Program-made: the position numbers and the translations under genes
Origin: Flagellimonas chongwuensis
GTDB taxonomy: Bacteria > Bacteroidota > Bacteroidia > Flavobacteriales > Flavobacteriaceae
Length of the DNA: 64,000 nt
Assembly: GCF_013376415.1 (NCBI RefSeq)
Contig: NZ_WYET01000001.1
Coordinates: 620,001-684,000, forward strand
Direction: 5' to 3'
Shown: piece after piece, positions 1 to 8,455 of the stretch
How positions within the stretch are numbered: the stretch's first letter is position 1
How the letters are laid out: each line of letters starts with the position of its first letter
Notes under the pieces: model-generated
Told to the model about the DNA's origin: nothing
Database searches by the model: none
Seen by the model: the letters and a program-made list of their open reading frames with translations, nothing else

Positions 1-1
1 T

Positions 2-154
2 ACCGTTAGTTATTGGGAAAGTCTGGAGGCCATTGCCGACTGGAAAGCCAATATGGATCACCGACAGGCACAGAAAAATGGCATAAAAACATGGTATTCC
101 TGGTACAAGGTCCGGATTTGCAAGGTGGAACGCGAATACGAATTCAACAAATAG
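2..154 (+). CDS. Antibiotic biosynthesis monooxygenase (ABM) family protein, C-terminal part
   Basis: An open frame enters from the left edge and ends at TAG 152-154, giving the last 50 residues of a protein whose start lies outside the window. The segment SYWESLEAIADWKANMDH followed by an aromatic YSWYKVRI strand and a KVEREYEF tail is typical of the end of small ferredoxin-like ABM-domain proteins, which act as cofactor-free monooxygenases or have no known substrate. The next gene begins 4 bases downstream on the same strand, so the two are probably co-transcribed. The family call rests on the C-terminus only; the substrate cannot be inferred. Confidence 0.72.
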   Translation, partial: TVSYWESLEAIADWKANMDHRQAQKNGIKTWYSWYKVRICKVEREYEFNK

Positions 155-158
155 AAAC

Positions 159-1826
159 ATGGGCGAGAACATTGCTTTTTCCAACATAGACCGAAAGAAC
201 AAACTGCAAAAGGCGGCCAATACCACCTACGACCTTGTTGTAATCGGTGGAGGAATCACCGGAGCTGGTATTGCTTTGGATGCATCTTCTCGCGGCATGA
301 AGGTATTGTTACTCGAGAAAGGCGATTTTGCCTCGGGTACCAGTAGCAAATCCACCAAATTGATACACGGAGGGCTACGTTACCTAAAACAATTCGATTT
401 TTGGCTGGTGAAAGAAGTAGGTTCTGAGCGGGCGATTGTACATAAATTGGCTCCACATTTGGTGCTACCCGAGAAAATGTTGCTCCCGCTTATCGAGGGT
501 GGTTCCTATGGAAAATGGTTGACGTCCATCGGACTGAAGGTATACGATATCCTGGCCCAAGTTTCCGGGGATGATAAACGCCAGATGCTGGAGAAAAAGG
601 AGGCCATGAAATTGGAGCCCCTTTTGCCCAAAAAGATATTGAACGGAGCAGGCTATTATGCCGAATACCGAACCGATGATGCCCGATTGACGCTTGAAAA
701 CTTAAAAACAAGTCTTCAGTTTGGTGCAGAGATATTCAATTATTCCAAGGTGACTGATTTTATTTATGAGGATGAAAATGTAGCCGGTGTCAAGTTTACG
801 GATGAGGTGTTTGGTGATGAGTACCATGTTTCATCAAAATATGTGATCAATGCTGCAGGACCGTGGGTAGATGAGCTCAGAAGTGTGAACCAATCCAAAA
901 AAGGCAAGCGATTGCATTTGACCAAGGGCGTACACTTGGTGTTTCCAAAGGAAAAACTCCCGGTAAAACAATCCGTTTATTTTGATATTCCCGACGGGCG
1001 GATGATGTTCGCCATACCACGTGGCAAGGTCACTTACATTGGCACGACTGATACCAATTACAATTCCGACAAGGACCATGTGACCACGGAACTTGCCGAT
1101 GCCATCTACCTGATTTCAGCCGTCAATAATATGTTTCCCGATATAGAATTGGAACTGGATGATATTGTTTCATCATGGGCCGGACTGCGCCCACTGATTC
1201 ACGAAGAAGGGAAATCGGCATCTGAACTATCACGAAAAGATGAAATCTTTACCTCCGATACGGGATTGGTCAGCATTGCGGGAGGAAAGCTCACAGGATA
1301 CCGTAAAATGGCAGAACGTACAGTGAACCGTATCGCCAAGAAAATGGAGGAGGACCATGATATAGAGTTGAAGCATTGTACCACGGACAAGATTCCACTT
1401 TGTGGGAACGATTTTAAAAAGTTCAAACACGTTAAAAAATACATCGCCACCGTTCAAGACCAACTTCAATCGGATGGTTTTGCCAAATATGATGCGTGGT
1501 ATTTGGTGACCACTTATGGGAAGCAGACCGAATCCATTTTGGAACTTTATACCAACATAAAAGGCGACAAACCCAAAGAACGATTGGTAAGGGCCGAAGC
1601 GCAATTTACCATAGCCCACGAAATGGCACTGAATCCCTTGGACTTTTTTATACGAAGAACGGGCCGATTGTATTTTGATATAGAGAGTGTGCGAAAATAC
1701 AAAGCCTCGGTTTTCGAAGAATTTCAGAAAGCCTACAATTACTCCACGGAAGAAATGGAGGTCTTTTCTGCCGAACTGGATGCGCAGTTAAAGGAGCATT
1801 CCGATTTTTCTTTGGAGCGGGGTTAA
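159..1826 (+). CDS. glpD: FAD-dependent glycerol-3-phosphate dehydrogenase/oxidase
   Basis: This 555-residue flavoprotein oxidises sn-glycerol 3-phosphate to dihydroxyacetone phosphate, normally at the inner face of the cytoplasmic membrane with electrons going to quinone. The N-terminus has the Rossmann dinucleotide motif VVIGGGITGAG (about residues 27-37), followed by the GlpD signature TSSKSTKLIHGG at 61-72. The central DAO fold ends near residue 390 with SIAGGKLTGYR, and a helical C-terminal cap follows. Length is normal for the family. It starts 4 bases after the ABM gene. gpsA, which makes glycerol 3-phosphate from DHAP, lies 2.2 kb away on the other strand, so both directions of this interconversion are encoded nearby. 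An oxygen-dependent oxidase cannot be told apart from a quinone-linked dehydrogenase by sequence alone. Confidence 0.93.
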   Translation: MGENIAFSNIDRKNKLQKAANTTYDLVVIGGGITGAGIALDASSRGMKVLLLEKGDFASGTSSKSTKLIHGGLRYLKQFDFWLVKEVGSERAIVHKLAPHLVLPEKMLLPLIEGGSYGKWLTSIGLKVYDILAQVSGDDKRQMLEKKEAMKLEPLLPKKILNGAGYYAEYRTDDARLTLENLKTSLQFGAEIFNYSKVTDFIYEDENVAGVKFTDEVFGDEYHVSSKYVINAAGPWVDELRSVNQSKKGKRLHLTKGVHLVFPKEKLPVKQSVYFDIPDGRMMFAIPRGKVTYIGTTDTNYNSDKDHVTTELADAIYLISAVNNMFPDIELELDDIVSSWAGLRPLIHEEGKSASELSRKDEIFTSDTGLVSIAGGKLTGYRKMAERTVNRIAKKMEEDHDIELKHCTTDKIPLCGNDFKKFKHVKKYIATVQDQLQSDGFAKYDAWYLVTTYGKQTESILELYTNIKGDKPKERLVRAEAQFTIAHEMALNPLDFFIRRTGRLYFDIESVRKYKASVFEEFQKAYNYSTEEMEVFSAELDAQLKEHSDFSLERG

Positions 1827-2072
1827 TCCAACCTGTTATATATTCTTCTCTTTTCAAATCCCATCAAATTGATGGAAATACATAGGATTTTGTCGAGTTC
1901 CAGTTCTTGACACGATTTTTCGTTAAAAAAACTCAGGATTGCCAATCCGTCAATTCAAAACCACCTTACGTCAACCCAAAAGGGGCATCTATTGATTTAG
2001 AGGGTTTTGAAAGATAAATTTTACATAGCTTGACACCAATCTTGATTCTATTAACTTAAAAATACCTACTTA

Positions 2073-3338
2073 ATGCATTTCTATAGGATAAAACCCTTGG
2101 TCAATCAAAATGCCTTTTTTACAACCGTAATTTTTGTTTTGGCAATACTATTAGGTTCGTGTGAAAATGAAGAGGAACAAAACATTTTTTTTGAGGAAAG
2201 CCAATTTACTTCTTTGCTCTTTGATAAAGAGGGTATTGAAAAGGCGGAGTTAAAGGAAAAATTAGCCTATAAAAATTATCATCTTACTTTTTTAATGGAA
2301 GAAGTACTTCAATCTAAGCCAGATTTTGACGAACACGGAATTTCCAAGTCAAGCAAAAGGGGGCATATGGGAGCTTCATATTTTAAGGATTTACTGAGTG
2401 AAACATTAGAGGGCAAAGGGAAAAGAGAGATAAATGACAGTATTCAATTTTCCTTAAACGCTTTTATCGATTTGGATGGAGGTTCATGGCATCCATATGT
2501 GTATAAAATTAAAGAAGGAAGGGAAAGCGAACCTTTCTTTCTGATTAATAGTTACGACCCAGATACTGAGAAAGAAATTGTGCAGGGATACAAACTGGAT
2601 GCTGCTGGACAGTTGGAATTAAAATATCGGGATTTGTTAGAAGAGGATGTTTTTGGCCCTAACCCTAAACCAGAAGCTTTAGAAAATGATGTTTATGTGC
2701 TTGGAGTATCTCCAGAAGATCAAGAATATATGTTGCCAGACCCTATCGCTGAAGAAGGGTTTGAAGGAGGGGAAGGGAGTTCTTCAGGCGGTGGATCTTC
2801 TGGTGGTGGAAGTAATATACCCAAAGATTTGCAAATTGAAAAAATAAAGATTAAGGATAAAAAGGAATCATGGTTGGAAAAAGCAGATGTGCATATTTAT
2901 GGGTATGCCATGTCTGATAATGTGTATTTTTATTATCCCCTGGGATATTACTGGGGGGATAGGGTGACAATAGACGGGGCTCAAATTCGAAATAACCCTG
3001 AATATAAATTAGGTAAATTTTCTAATAGTGACGTAAATAATGGGGTTTTTAAGACCATTAATAAACATATTATGAATAAAAGTGAATCCTCAGGTACATT
3101 CATATCATATATAATTTATGAATATGACGGGTTTCCAGCACCGTTGAAATCAGTTTATTTTAATCGTCCGGATGGAACTAGTGCTTTGATTAGTTATAGA
3201 TCCTACAATCAAAAATACATTTCAGCACAGGTACAGGCCAGTAATATTTTTGAATATGACAATTTTTTCGTTTTAAATGGTTTTGGGAATGTCATTAAAA
3301 ATTCTGTTATAGAATATCATTTTAGTCCTTCGTATTAG
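2073..3338 (+). CDS. Lipoprotein of unknown function with a Gly/Ser linker
   Basis: No family is recognised in this 421-residue protein. It has an N-terminal hydrophobic stretch (about 14-30) ending in LGSC, a lipobox with Cys near residue 30, so it is probably a lipoprotein. An acidic N-terminal region (30-225) is joined by a low-complexity GGEGSSSGGGSSGGGS linker (about residues 230-247) to a C-terminal region (250-421) rich in Tyr, Phe and Asn, which looks beta-rich. The linker suggests two separately folded domains. It is followed 16 bases later by a barrel-like protein, probably in the same transcript. The pair is noticeably more AT-rich than glpD and gpsA on either side, which may indicate lineage-specific or acquired DNA. 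Confidence 0.7.
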   Translation: MHFYRIKPLVNQNAFFTTVIFVLAILLGSCENEEEQNIFFEESQFTSLLFDKEGIEKAELKEKLAYKNYHLTFLMEEVLQSKPDFDEHGISKSSKRGHMGASYFKDLLSETLEGKGKREINDSIQFSLNAFIDLDGGSWHPYVYKIKEGRESEPFFLINSYDPDTEKEIVQGYKLDAAGQLELKYRDLLEEDVFGPNPKPEALENDVYVLGVSPEDQEYMLPDPIAEEGFEGGEGSSSGGGSSGGGSNIPKDLQIEKIKIKDKKESWLEKADVHIYGYAMSDNVYFYYPLGYYWGDRVTIDGAQIRNNPEYKLGKFSNSDVNNGVFKTINKHIMNKSESSGTFISYIIYEYDGFPAPLKSVYFNRPDGTSALISYRSYNQKYISAQVQASNIFEYDNFFVLNGFGNVIKNSVIEYHFSPSY

Positions 3339-3354
3339 ATAAATCATTTTTAAA

Positions 3355-4008
3355 ATGAAAATGCGCATACTTCTATTCCTATTTTTACTGCCACTATATC
3401 TTGCAGCTCAAGATAACTCAAGAGAGAAAAATTTCTTTTTAAACCTTGGTGCTGAATATAGAATTACCCCCATTTACAAATCAGGAGATCAGGCCCTGGC
3501 AACAAATTTTATTAATCCTGATTTACAAAATTCTGGCCCTGCACTTAATTTTGGGGTTGATTATTATGTTACTCAAAATTTTAGTGCAGGATTCAAAACC
3601 TCCTTTCGTTATGACCTTATAACAACTCGTATTGAAAATACAGCTTCAGAAACAGAGCGCGGGTTGATGTTCGGCTATCATTTTAACTTGAACTATCACT
3701 TTCAAGTATTCCAAAAAGGCGAATTATTCGTCGGTGCCGGCCTTAGCTTGCTCAACCGAAATAGTGAGTATGTAAGAACAGAATCTATTTTAAATGAAGA
3801 AGGAGAGGTTGTAGGTTCAAATTCCTCTTTGGACAATTATAATTTCAGCGCAAACAAAATTTTCGTTGGTTATGGAAAAGGCAGGTCTAAGATAATGTTG
3901 GGTATATACATATCTCGAAACACAAAGTATTTTGATAAGAAGACAACTTTTATCCTGCCATTTATAAGCTACAGTTTCAATCTTGTCAAACTCTCAACGG
4001 GCAATTAA
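3355..4008 (+). CDS. Outer-membrane beta-barrel-like protein, unknown function
   Basis: A 217-residue protein with a signal peptide (MRILLFLFLLPLYLAAQ within residues 2-19, ending in the usual flavobacterial A-A-Q cleavage context). The rest is alternating polar and aromatic strands ending in an aromatic-rich SYSFNLVKL, which resembles an eight-stranded outer-membrane barrel. It has no diagnostic motif. It follows the Gly/Ser-linker lipoprotein by 16 bases, and the two may form a lipoprotein-barrel pair at the outer membrane (inference from order only). Its stop overlaps the stop of the convergent gpsA by 4 bases. Confidence 0.65.
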   Translation: MKMRILLFLFLLPLYLAAQDNSREKNFFLNLGAEYRITPIYKSGDQALATNFINPDLQNSGPALNFGVDYYVTQNFSAGFKTSFRYDLITTRIENTASETERGLMFGYHFNLNYHFQVFQKGELFVGAGLSLLNRNSEYVRTESILNEEGEVVGSNSSLDNYNFSANKIFVGYGKGRSKIMLGIYISRNTKYFDKKTTFILPFISYSFNLVKLSTGN

Positions 4009-5006
4009 TCCAACTTCTCCGTCAACTTCTCAAATACCTTTTTCGGGCTCTTGTTTTTATAAAGTACTTGGTATACTGCGTTGATAATGGGCGTTTTGGA
4101 CTTCTTTTGTAGTTTTTCCATAAGATCATGGGCACTTTGGGTCGCATAATAGCCTTCGGCCACCATGTTCATTTCCATCATCGCGCTTTTTACGGTGTAG
4201 CCCTTACCGATCATGTTCCCGAACATTCGGTTTCTACTAAAAACCGAATAGCCCGTTACCAATAAATCACCCAAATATGCCGAGGCGTTTATGTTGCGCT
4301 TCATTTTGTACACACGGTCAATAAAACGCTTCATCTCCCGTATGGCGTTGCTCATCAAAACACTCTGGAAATTGTCCCCGTAGCCCAATCCATGCGCAAT
4401 GCCCGCGGCAATGGCATAAATATTCTTCAGCATGGCCGCGTATTCCGTACCTATGATATCATCAGAAATTTTGGTACGGATATAGTCGCTCTTTAAATGC
4501 CTGGCCACCATTTTGGCCTTATCGGCATCGGCGCAGGCAATGGTAAGATAGGATAAGCGTTCCAAGGCGACCTCTTCGGCATGGCATGGCCCTGTGATCA
4601 CACCAATATTCTCAAAAGGGATCTCATATTTTTCATTGAAGTGTTCCCCAACTATGCGTCCACTTTCGGGAACAATCCCCTTAATGGCCGAAAAAATGAT
4701 TTTATCTTTCAAGGGAACCGTCAAATTCTGCAGTTCCCTCTCCAAAAAAGCAGAAGGAATGGCAAAAATGAGCACGTCGGATGCTTCGGCAACCTCATTG
4801 ATGTCAAAGCTCATCTTGAGTTGGTCCACATCAAACTCTACGGAACTTAAATAGTTGGGATTGTGCCATTCTTTTTTAATATGACGAATTGCCGAATCGC
4901 TCCGCATATACCAATTGACCTGTTCCAAATTTTCGGTCAACATCTTCACAATGGCGGTTCCCCAGCTACCACCTCCAAAAACTCCAAACGTAAGTTGGTC
5001 TTTCAT
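4005..5006 (-). CDS. gpsA: NAD(P)H-dependent glycerol-3-phosphate dehydrogenase
   Basis: GpsA reduces dihydroxyacetone phosphate to sn-glycerol 3-phosphate in the cytoplasm, supplying the backbone for phospholipids. The 333-residue protein opens with the Rossmann motif FGGGSWGTA (residues 10-18), has the central ITGPCHAEEVA segment, and carries the conserved catalytic region MLKNIYAIAAGIAHGLGYGDN near residue 190. Length is normal. The start is ATG at 5006. It overlaps the end of the barrel gene tail-to-tail by 4 bases, and no terminator is visible between them. The upstream space of about 120 bases holds the divergent start of a lipoprotein gene. Confidence 0.95.
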   Translation of the reverse strand: MKDQLTFGVFGGGSWGTAIVKMLTENLEQVNWYMRSDSAIRHIKKEWHNPNYLSSVEFDVDQLKMSFDINEVAEASDVLIFAIPSAFLERELQNLTVPLKDKIIFSAIKGIVPESGRIVGEHFNEKYEIPFENIGVITGPCHAEEVALERLSYLTIACADADKAKMVARHLKSDYIRTKISDDIIGTEYAAMLKNIYAIAAGIAHGLGYGDNFQSVLMSNAIREMKRFIDRVYKMKRNINASAYLGDLLVTGYSVFSRNRMFGNMIGKGYTVKSAMMEMNMVAEGYYATQSAHDLMEKLQKKSKTPIINAVYQVLYKNKSPKKVFEKLTEKLD

Positions 5007-5130
5007 GAAATCAAATTAGGATGTAAAGCTAAAAAATAAATTCATCAGCTTGTTATTTATTGATTATCAATACTTTAAAAAATTTGGCATAGTGCTTGGT
5101 TTACGTAAAGGGAACTTTAAAACCTCGATT

Positions 5131-6051
5131 ATGAAAAATAGAAAACTACTCTTTGGAATTTTGTTCATTGGTCTTTTGGCCAGTTCTTGCTACACCGAGG
5201 TTATTGTCGAAGATGATTTGATTTCGGAACCACCAATACATACCGCCTTGGTTTTGGAATCTCACGACCTTTGGTATGTGGATATTAACGAAACCCGTGG
5301 AAACGGAGAGGTTCCATTTTTGCAACGAGCCTTTACCATATCTTTTGACAGGGGGATTATTTATGCAAACAACAATCTTTCAGGTTTGGGTAAAACAGGT
5401 AACGGACTAGGAATTGATGTAGGTGCTTATGCCACGTATAGCGGTCAGGTGGAAATAGACCACGATGTAGACGGTCTATGGTTATTGGAAGTGTTCGCTT
5501 TGGATTATAATACTTTGGAACTCTATGATTCCCGCTCGGATACATCCTATATATTGGAGGGATATCAACGGAACACCTTTGATTATGATATGGTGTTTTA
5601 TGACAACATCCATCTGTTTTTACAAGAATATCAAGTTTGGGAAAAAACATATACCAGCGAAGTTGGGGCATTGAACGAGTTTGATGAAGAAAATTATTTA
5701 CAGTTCTTTAATGATGGAGGTGGATATTTCAGGTCGTCGGTAGATGCTCAGGGCATACCATTGTCCAACTTACAATGGGATTATGAAGGCGATTATCAAG
5801 TATATGATGTCGCCAATGATGCATCTCTTAAAACTTTAACACTGGATTATGACTTCTTGGGCAATGATTATTTTGAGTTGTACGTTATCAATGATAGTAC
5901 CATAGAGTTGTACCATGTATCCAGCGGAACGGTGTACGAATTTAAGGGAAGAGGATACATTCAATATTTGAAATCAGGAGACGGAACAAGTAAAAAACGT
6001 TCAAAGACCAACAACCCTGTAATGGATGTTACCCGTCAACGAGATATGTAA
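5131..6051 (+). CDS. Lipoprotein, unknown function
   Basis: I start this gene at ATG 5131 because it gives a clean lipoprotein signal, MKNRKLLFGILFIGLLASSC, with lipobox Cys at residue 20; the open frame upstream to 5050 would bury that signal. The mature protein (306 residues with signal) has an acidic, aromatic, probably beta-rich body and a basic C-terminal tail. It resembles the many uncharacterised surface lipoproteins of Flavobacteriaceae and I recognise no domain. It stands alone, with gpsA diverging upstream and a hairpin terminator about 60 bases downstream. Confidence 0.7.
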   Translation: MKNRKLLFGILFIGLLASSCYTEVIVEDDLISEPPIHTALVLESHDLWYVDINETRGNGEVPFLQRAFTISFDRGIIYANNNLSGLGKTGNGLGIDVGAYATYSGQVEIDHDVDGLWLLEVFALDYNTLELYDSRSDTSYILEGYQRNTFDYDMVFYDNIHLFLQEYQVWEKTYTSEVGALNEFDEENYLQFFNDGGGYFRSSVDAQGIPLSNLQWDYEGDYQVYDVANDASLKTLTLDYDFLGNDYFELYVINDSTIELYHVSSGTVYEFKGRGYIQYLKSGDGTSKKRSKTNNPVMDVTRQRDM

Positions 6052-6087
6052 GAAAGAACAAAATTGTTCGACTATACAAACAGTTTT

Positions 6088-6104
6088 TTTGGTTGGTTAT
6101 TTAG
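6088..6104 (+). repeat. 17-base motif, copy 1 of 2, just upstream of a terminator
   Basis: TTTGGTTGGTTATTTAG occurs here and again, letter for letter, at 36471-36487. Both copies are intergenic and lie immediately 5' of an intrinsic terminator on the same strand. Here a short hairpin (GAACA/TGTTC, 6056-6069) lies upstream. The function is unknown; it could be part of a small RNA 3' end or a conserved 3'-UTR element. Confidence 0.5.
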
Positions 6105-6109
6105 TTAAG

Positions 6110-6146
6110 AATCGCCTTGGGCTAATATGCACAGGGCGATTTTTTA
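6110..6146 (+). terminator. Intrinsic terminator after the 5131-6051 lipoprotein gene
   Basis: A 10-bp stem AATCGCCTTG (6110-6119) / CAGGGCGATT (6132-6141), with one G-U pair and a 12-base loop, runs into a T tract. It ends the lipoprotein transcript before the SulP gene. Confidence 0.75.
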
Positions 6147-6291
6147 ATGCAAGAAGGTCAAAAAGAGACAAATCTGATACAATTCCGCCAAATTAAGTCT
6201 GTTCGGAGAAAAGTTATTGGGGCTTACTAACTGGTAGATTATCAAATTCTTAAAAATTTCCGTGTGATTAGGGTCTTGCATTTAATAATGC

Positions 6292-6299
6292 TATTTTTG
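6292..6299 (+). promoter_or_regulatory. -7 promoter element for the SulP gene
   Basis: TATTTTTG matches the Bacteroidota -7 consensus TAnnTTTG and lies 20 bases before the SulP start codon, which would give a very short leader. No convincing -33 TTG lies at the right spacing, so this is a moderate call. Confidence 0.4.
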
Positions 6300-6319
6300 C
6301 GCGCTTCAAGAAAGAAGCC

Positions 6320-7846
6320 ATGAAAAAGTATCTCAACCTTTTCGATTTTTCACAAAAAGTAAACTACCGAACAGAAATTTTATCGGGTCTTACCGTAGCA
6401 CTTGCCTTGGTGCCCGAGGCCATTGCCTTTGCCTTTATTGCAGGTTTGTCCCCCTTAACAGGTTTGTACGCAGCTTTTGTAATGGGATTGGTCACTTCCA
6501 TTTTGGGAGGTCGTCCTGGAATGATTTCTGGAGCTACGGGAGCCGTAGCGGTTGTAATCGTAACTTTGGCACAGCAATATGGTGTTGAATATGTGTTCGC
6601 TACCGTAATTCTTGCTGGAATTTTGCAGATGATAGCAGGCTTGTTGCGATTGGGTAAATTGATGCGATTGGTGCCTCACCCAGTTATTTTTGGATTTGTG
6701 AATGGTTTGGCGGTTATCATCTTTATGTCGCAGATGAGCCAGTTCCAAACAGCGGATGGTGAATGGTTGAGCGGAAGCACACTTTATATTTTCTTGGGAT
6801 TGGTGCTGTTGACCATGGTGGTGATTTGGGGACTTCCTAAGTTGACCAAAGTAATTCCGGCATCATTGGCCGCAATTCTTCTGGTATTCGGAATTGTATT
6901 TTTCTTTGGATTGGATACACGCACCATTGGGGATATCGCTTCCATTGAAGGAACATTTCCCCCATTTCATATTCCTGATCTACCATTTACATTGGAAACT
7001 TTGCAAATTATTTTTCCATACGCAGCAATCGTGGCAGGTGTTGGCTTGATCGAGAGTTTGTTGACCCTGAACATTGTGGATGAAATTACCGAAACCCGAG
7101 GTCGTGGTAATAAAGAAGCTGTTGCACAGGGCACGGCCAACATTCTTTCCGGTCTCTTTTCAGGGATGGGAGGATGTGCTATGATCGGTCAAAGTTTGAT
7201 CAATACCTCCAACGGCGCGCGTGCACGTCTTTCAGGAATTTTTGCAGCTTTAATGTTGCTGGTATTCATCATGTTCGGTTCCAGCTTGATTGAAAAAGTG
7301 CCGATGGCCGCATTAACAGGATTAATGATCATGGTGGCATTGGGAACTTTCGAATGGGCAAGTTTAAAGACGTTCCGCAGAATGCCAAAATCAGATGTGT
7401 TGGTGATGGTACTGGTGACTTTGGTGACCGTATTCCTCCATAACCTGGCCTTGGCAGTGTTGGTGGGAGTTATTATTTCCGCCTTGGTATTTGCTTGGGA
7501 CAACGCCAAACGCATCCGTGCCAGAAAAAGCATTAATGATGACGGAGTAAAACATTATGAGATCTACGGTCCTTTATTCTTTGGGAGTACCACATTGTTT
7601 GCCGAAAAGTTTGATGTACTGAACGACCCCGAAGAAGTGGTGATTGACTTTGCAGAAAGTAGATTGGTAGATATGTCCGCCATTGAGGCCGTGAACAAAA
7701 TCACAGAGCGCTACCGAAAAGTAGGCAAAAAAGTACACTTGAAACATTTGAGCCGTGACTGTAGACGCTTGCTGGCCAATGCCGATGACATTATCGAAGT
7801 GAACGTATTGGAAGACCCTACCTATAAGGTTGTGGTTGACAATTAA
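6320..7846 (+). CDS. SulP family inorganic anion transporter
   Basis: A 508-residue integral membrane protein of the SulP/SLC26 family, which moves sulfate, bicarbonate or related anions across the cytoplasmic membrane. The N-terminal 390 residues are a run of hydrophobic helices starting with SGLTVALALVPEAIAFAFIA (about 22-41), the typical first two helices. The C-terminal 90 residues (about 415-505) form a cytoplasmic STAS domain, recognisable by YGPLFFGS and VDMSAIEA. The gene is isolated, between a terminator upstream and a convergent gene whose stop lies 3 bases away. No carbonic anhydrase or sulfate-assimilation gene is adjacent, so the anion is not determined. Confidence 0.9.
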   Translation: MKKYLNLFDFSQKVNYRTEILSGLTVALALVPEAIAFAFIAGLSPLTGLYAAFVMGLVTSILGGRPGMISGATGAVAVVIVTLAQQYGVEYVFATVILAGILQMIAGLLRLGKLMRLVPHPVIFGFVNGLAVIIFMSQMSQFQTADGEWLSGSTLYIFLGLVLLTMVVIWGLPKLTKVIPASLAAILLVFGIVFFFGLDTRTIGDIASIEGTFPPFHIPDLPFTLETLQIIFPYAAIVAGVGLIESLLTLNIVDEITETRGRGNKEAVAQGTANILSGLFSGMGGCAMIGQSLINTSNGARARLSGIFAALMLLVFIMFGSSLIEKVPMAALTGLMIMVALGTFEWASLKTFRRMPKSDVLVMVLVTLVTVFLHNLALAVLVGVIISALVFAWDNAKRIRARKSINDDGVKHYEIYGPLFFGSTTLFAEKFDVLNDPEEVVIDFAESRLVDMSAIEAVNKITERYRKVGKKVHLKHLSRDCRRLLANADDIIEVNVLEDPTYKVVVDN

Positions 7847-7849
7847 TGG

Positions 7850-8446
7850 CTATTCACGAGTTTTCCCAAGGAAGACGTTTACATTTGGATTTTGTGGATT
7901 ACCACTGACACGCCGCATCAAAACTACTTGACCGGTATGATGGATGCAATCCGTAATCATACCATTGATCATGTTCCAATACGGAAATTCGGATGTTTTG
8001 TCACCTTGCTTAAAAATCACCTTGTAGTTTTCTATATCCTTTTCCGTTGCGCCCAAAACTTTTTTGCTAGCTGCTTTGAGGTTTTTGAGTGTCAATGTGC
8101 GCAATTCTTCAAAAGATAATTGGGGTGGGTTTTTGGGTTTTTCAAAAGGTTTTGCATCCGGGGCCAATAGAATATTATTGGACATTACATTGATGTGTTC
8201 CACCGTTTCAAAAATGGATCGTCCATTTTCTGATGCCCTGTAGGTAAGGTCGTCATCCGTCAAACCTTCGGTTGCCCAGTAAAATCGATAGCCCAATCCA
8301 TCTATCATTCTTGAGATTAGGTTTCCTGGGCTAAAATCAGATGGGTATTCAGGTATTTCTCTATATGGCAGCATGGATTCTTGCGCTTCAATATTATGAT
8401 TGATCATGAAAATAAATAGGATTAAAAAATAGAGCAGTTTCTTCAT
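7850..8446 (-). CDS. Secreted DinB-family protein
   Basis: A 198-residue protein with a signal peptide (about 1-22, ending IEAQ) in front of a DinB/YfiT-like four-helix bundle. DinB folds usually bind a divalent metal through three histidines. Here the first is seen in VEHINV, and the last helix reads DCIHHTGQVV, where the first position of the usual HxxxH pair is Asp, so the site is altered but could still bind metal. Export to the periplasm is unusual for a family often linked to thiol transfer. It lies 9 bases downstream of the YciI-fusion gene on the same strand, probably one operon. Confidence 0.75.
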   Translation of the reverse strand: MKKLLYFLILFIFMINHNIEAQESMLPYREIPEYPSDFSPGNLISRMIDGLGYRFYWATEGLTDDDLTYRASENGRSIFETVEHINVMSNNILLAPDAKPFEKPKNPPQLSFEELRTLTLKNLKAASKKVLGATEKDIENYKVIFKQGDKTSEFPYWNMINGMITDCIHHTGQVVLMRRVSGNPQNPNVNVFLGKTRE

Positions 8447-8455
8447 TTTGGACCA

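Noticed and set aside
1230..1619. Antisense frame of 129 codons within glpD
   Set aside because: It lies wholly opposite a complete, well-conserved enzyme, has no signals of its own and resembles nothing known.
1827..2072. Hairpin CCATCAAATTGATGG in the spacer after glpD
   Set aside because: The 7-bp palindrome lacks a T tract, so it is not a good intrinsic terminator, and one short palindrome is not enough for an operator call.
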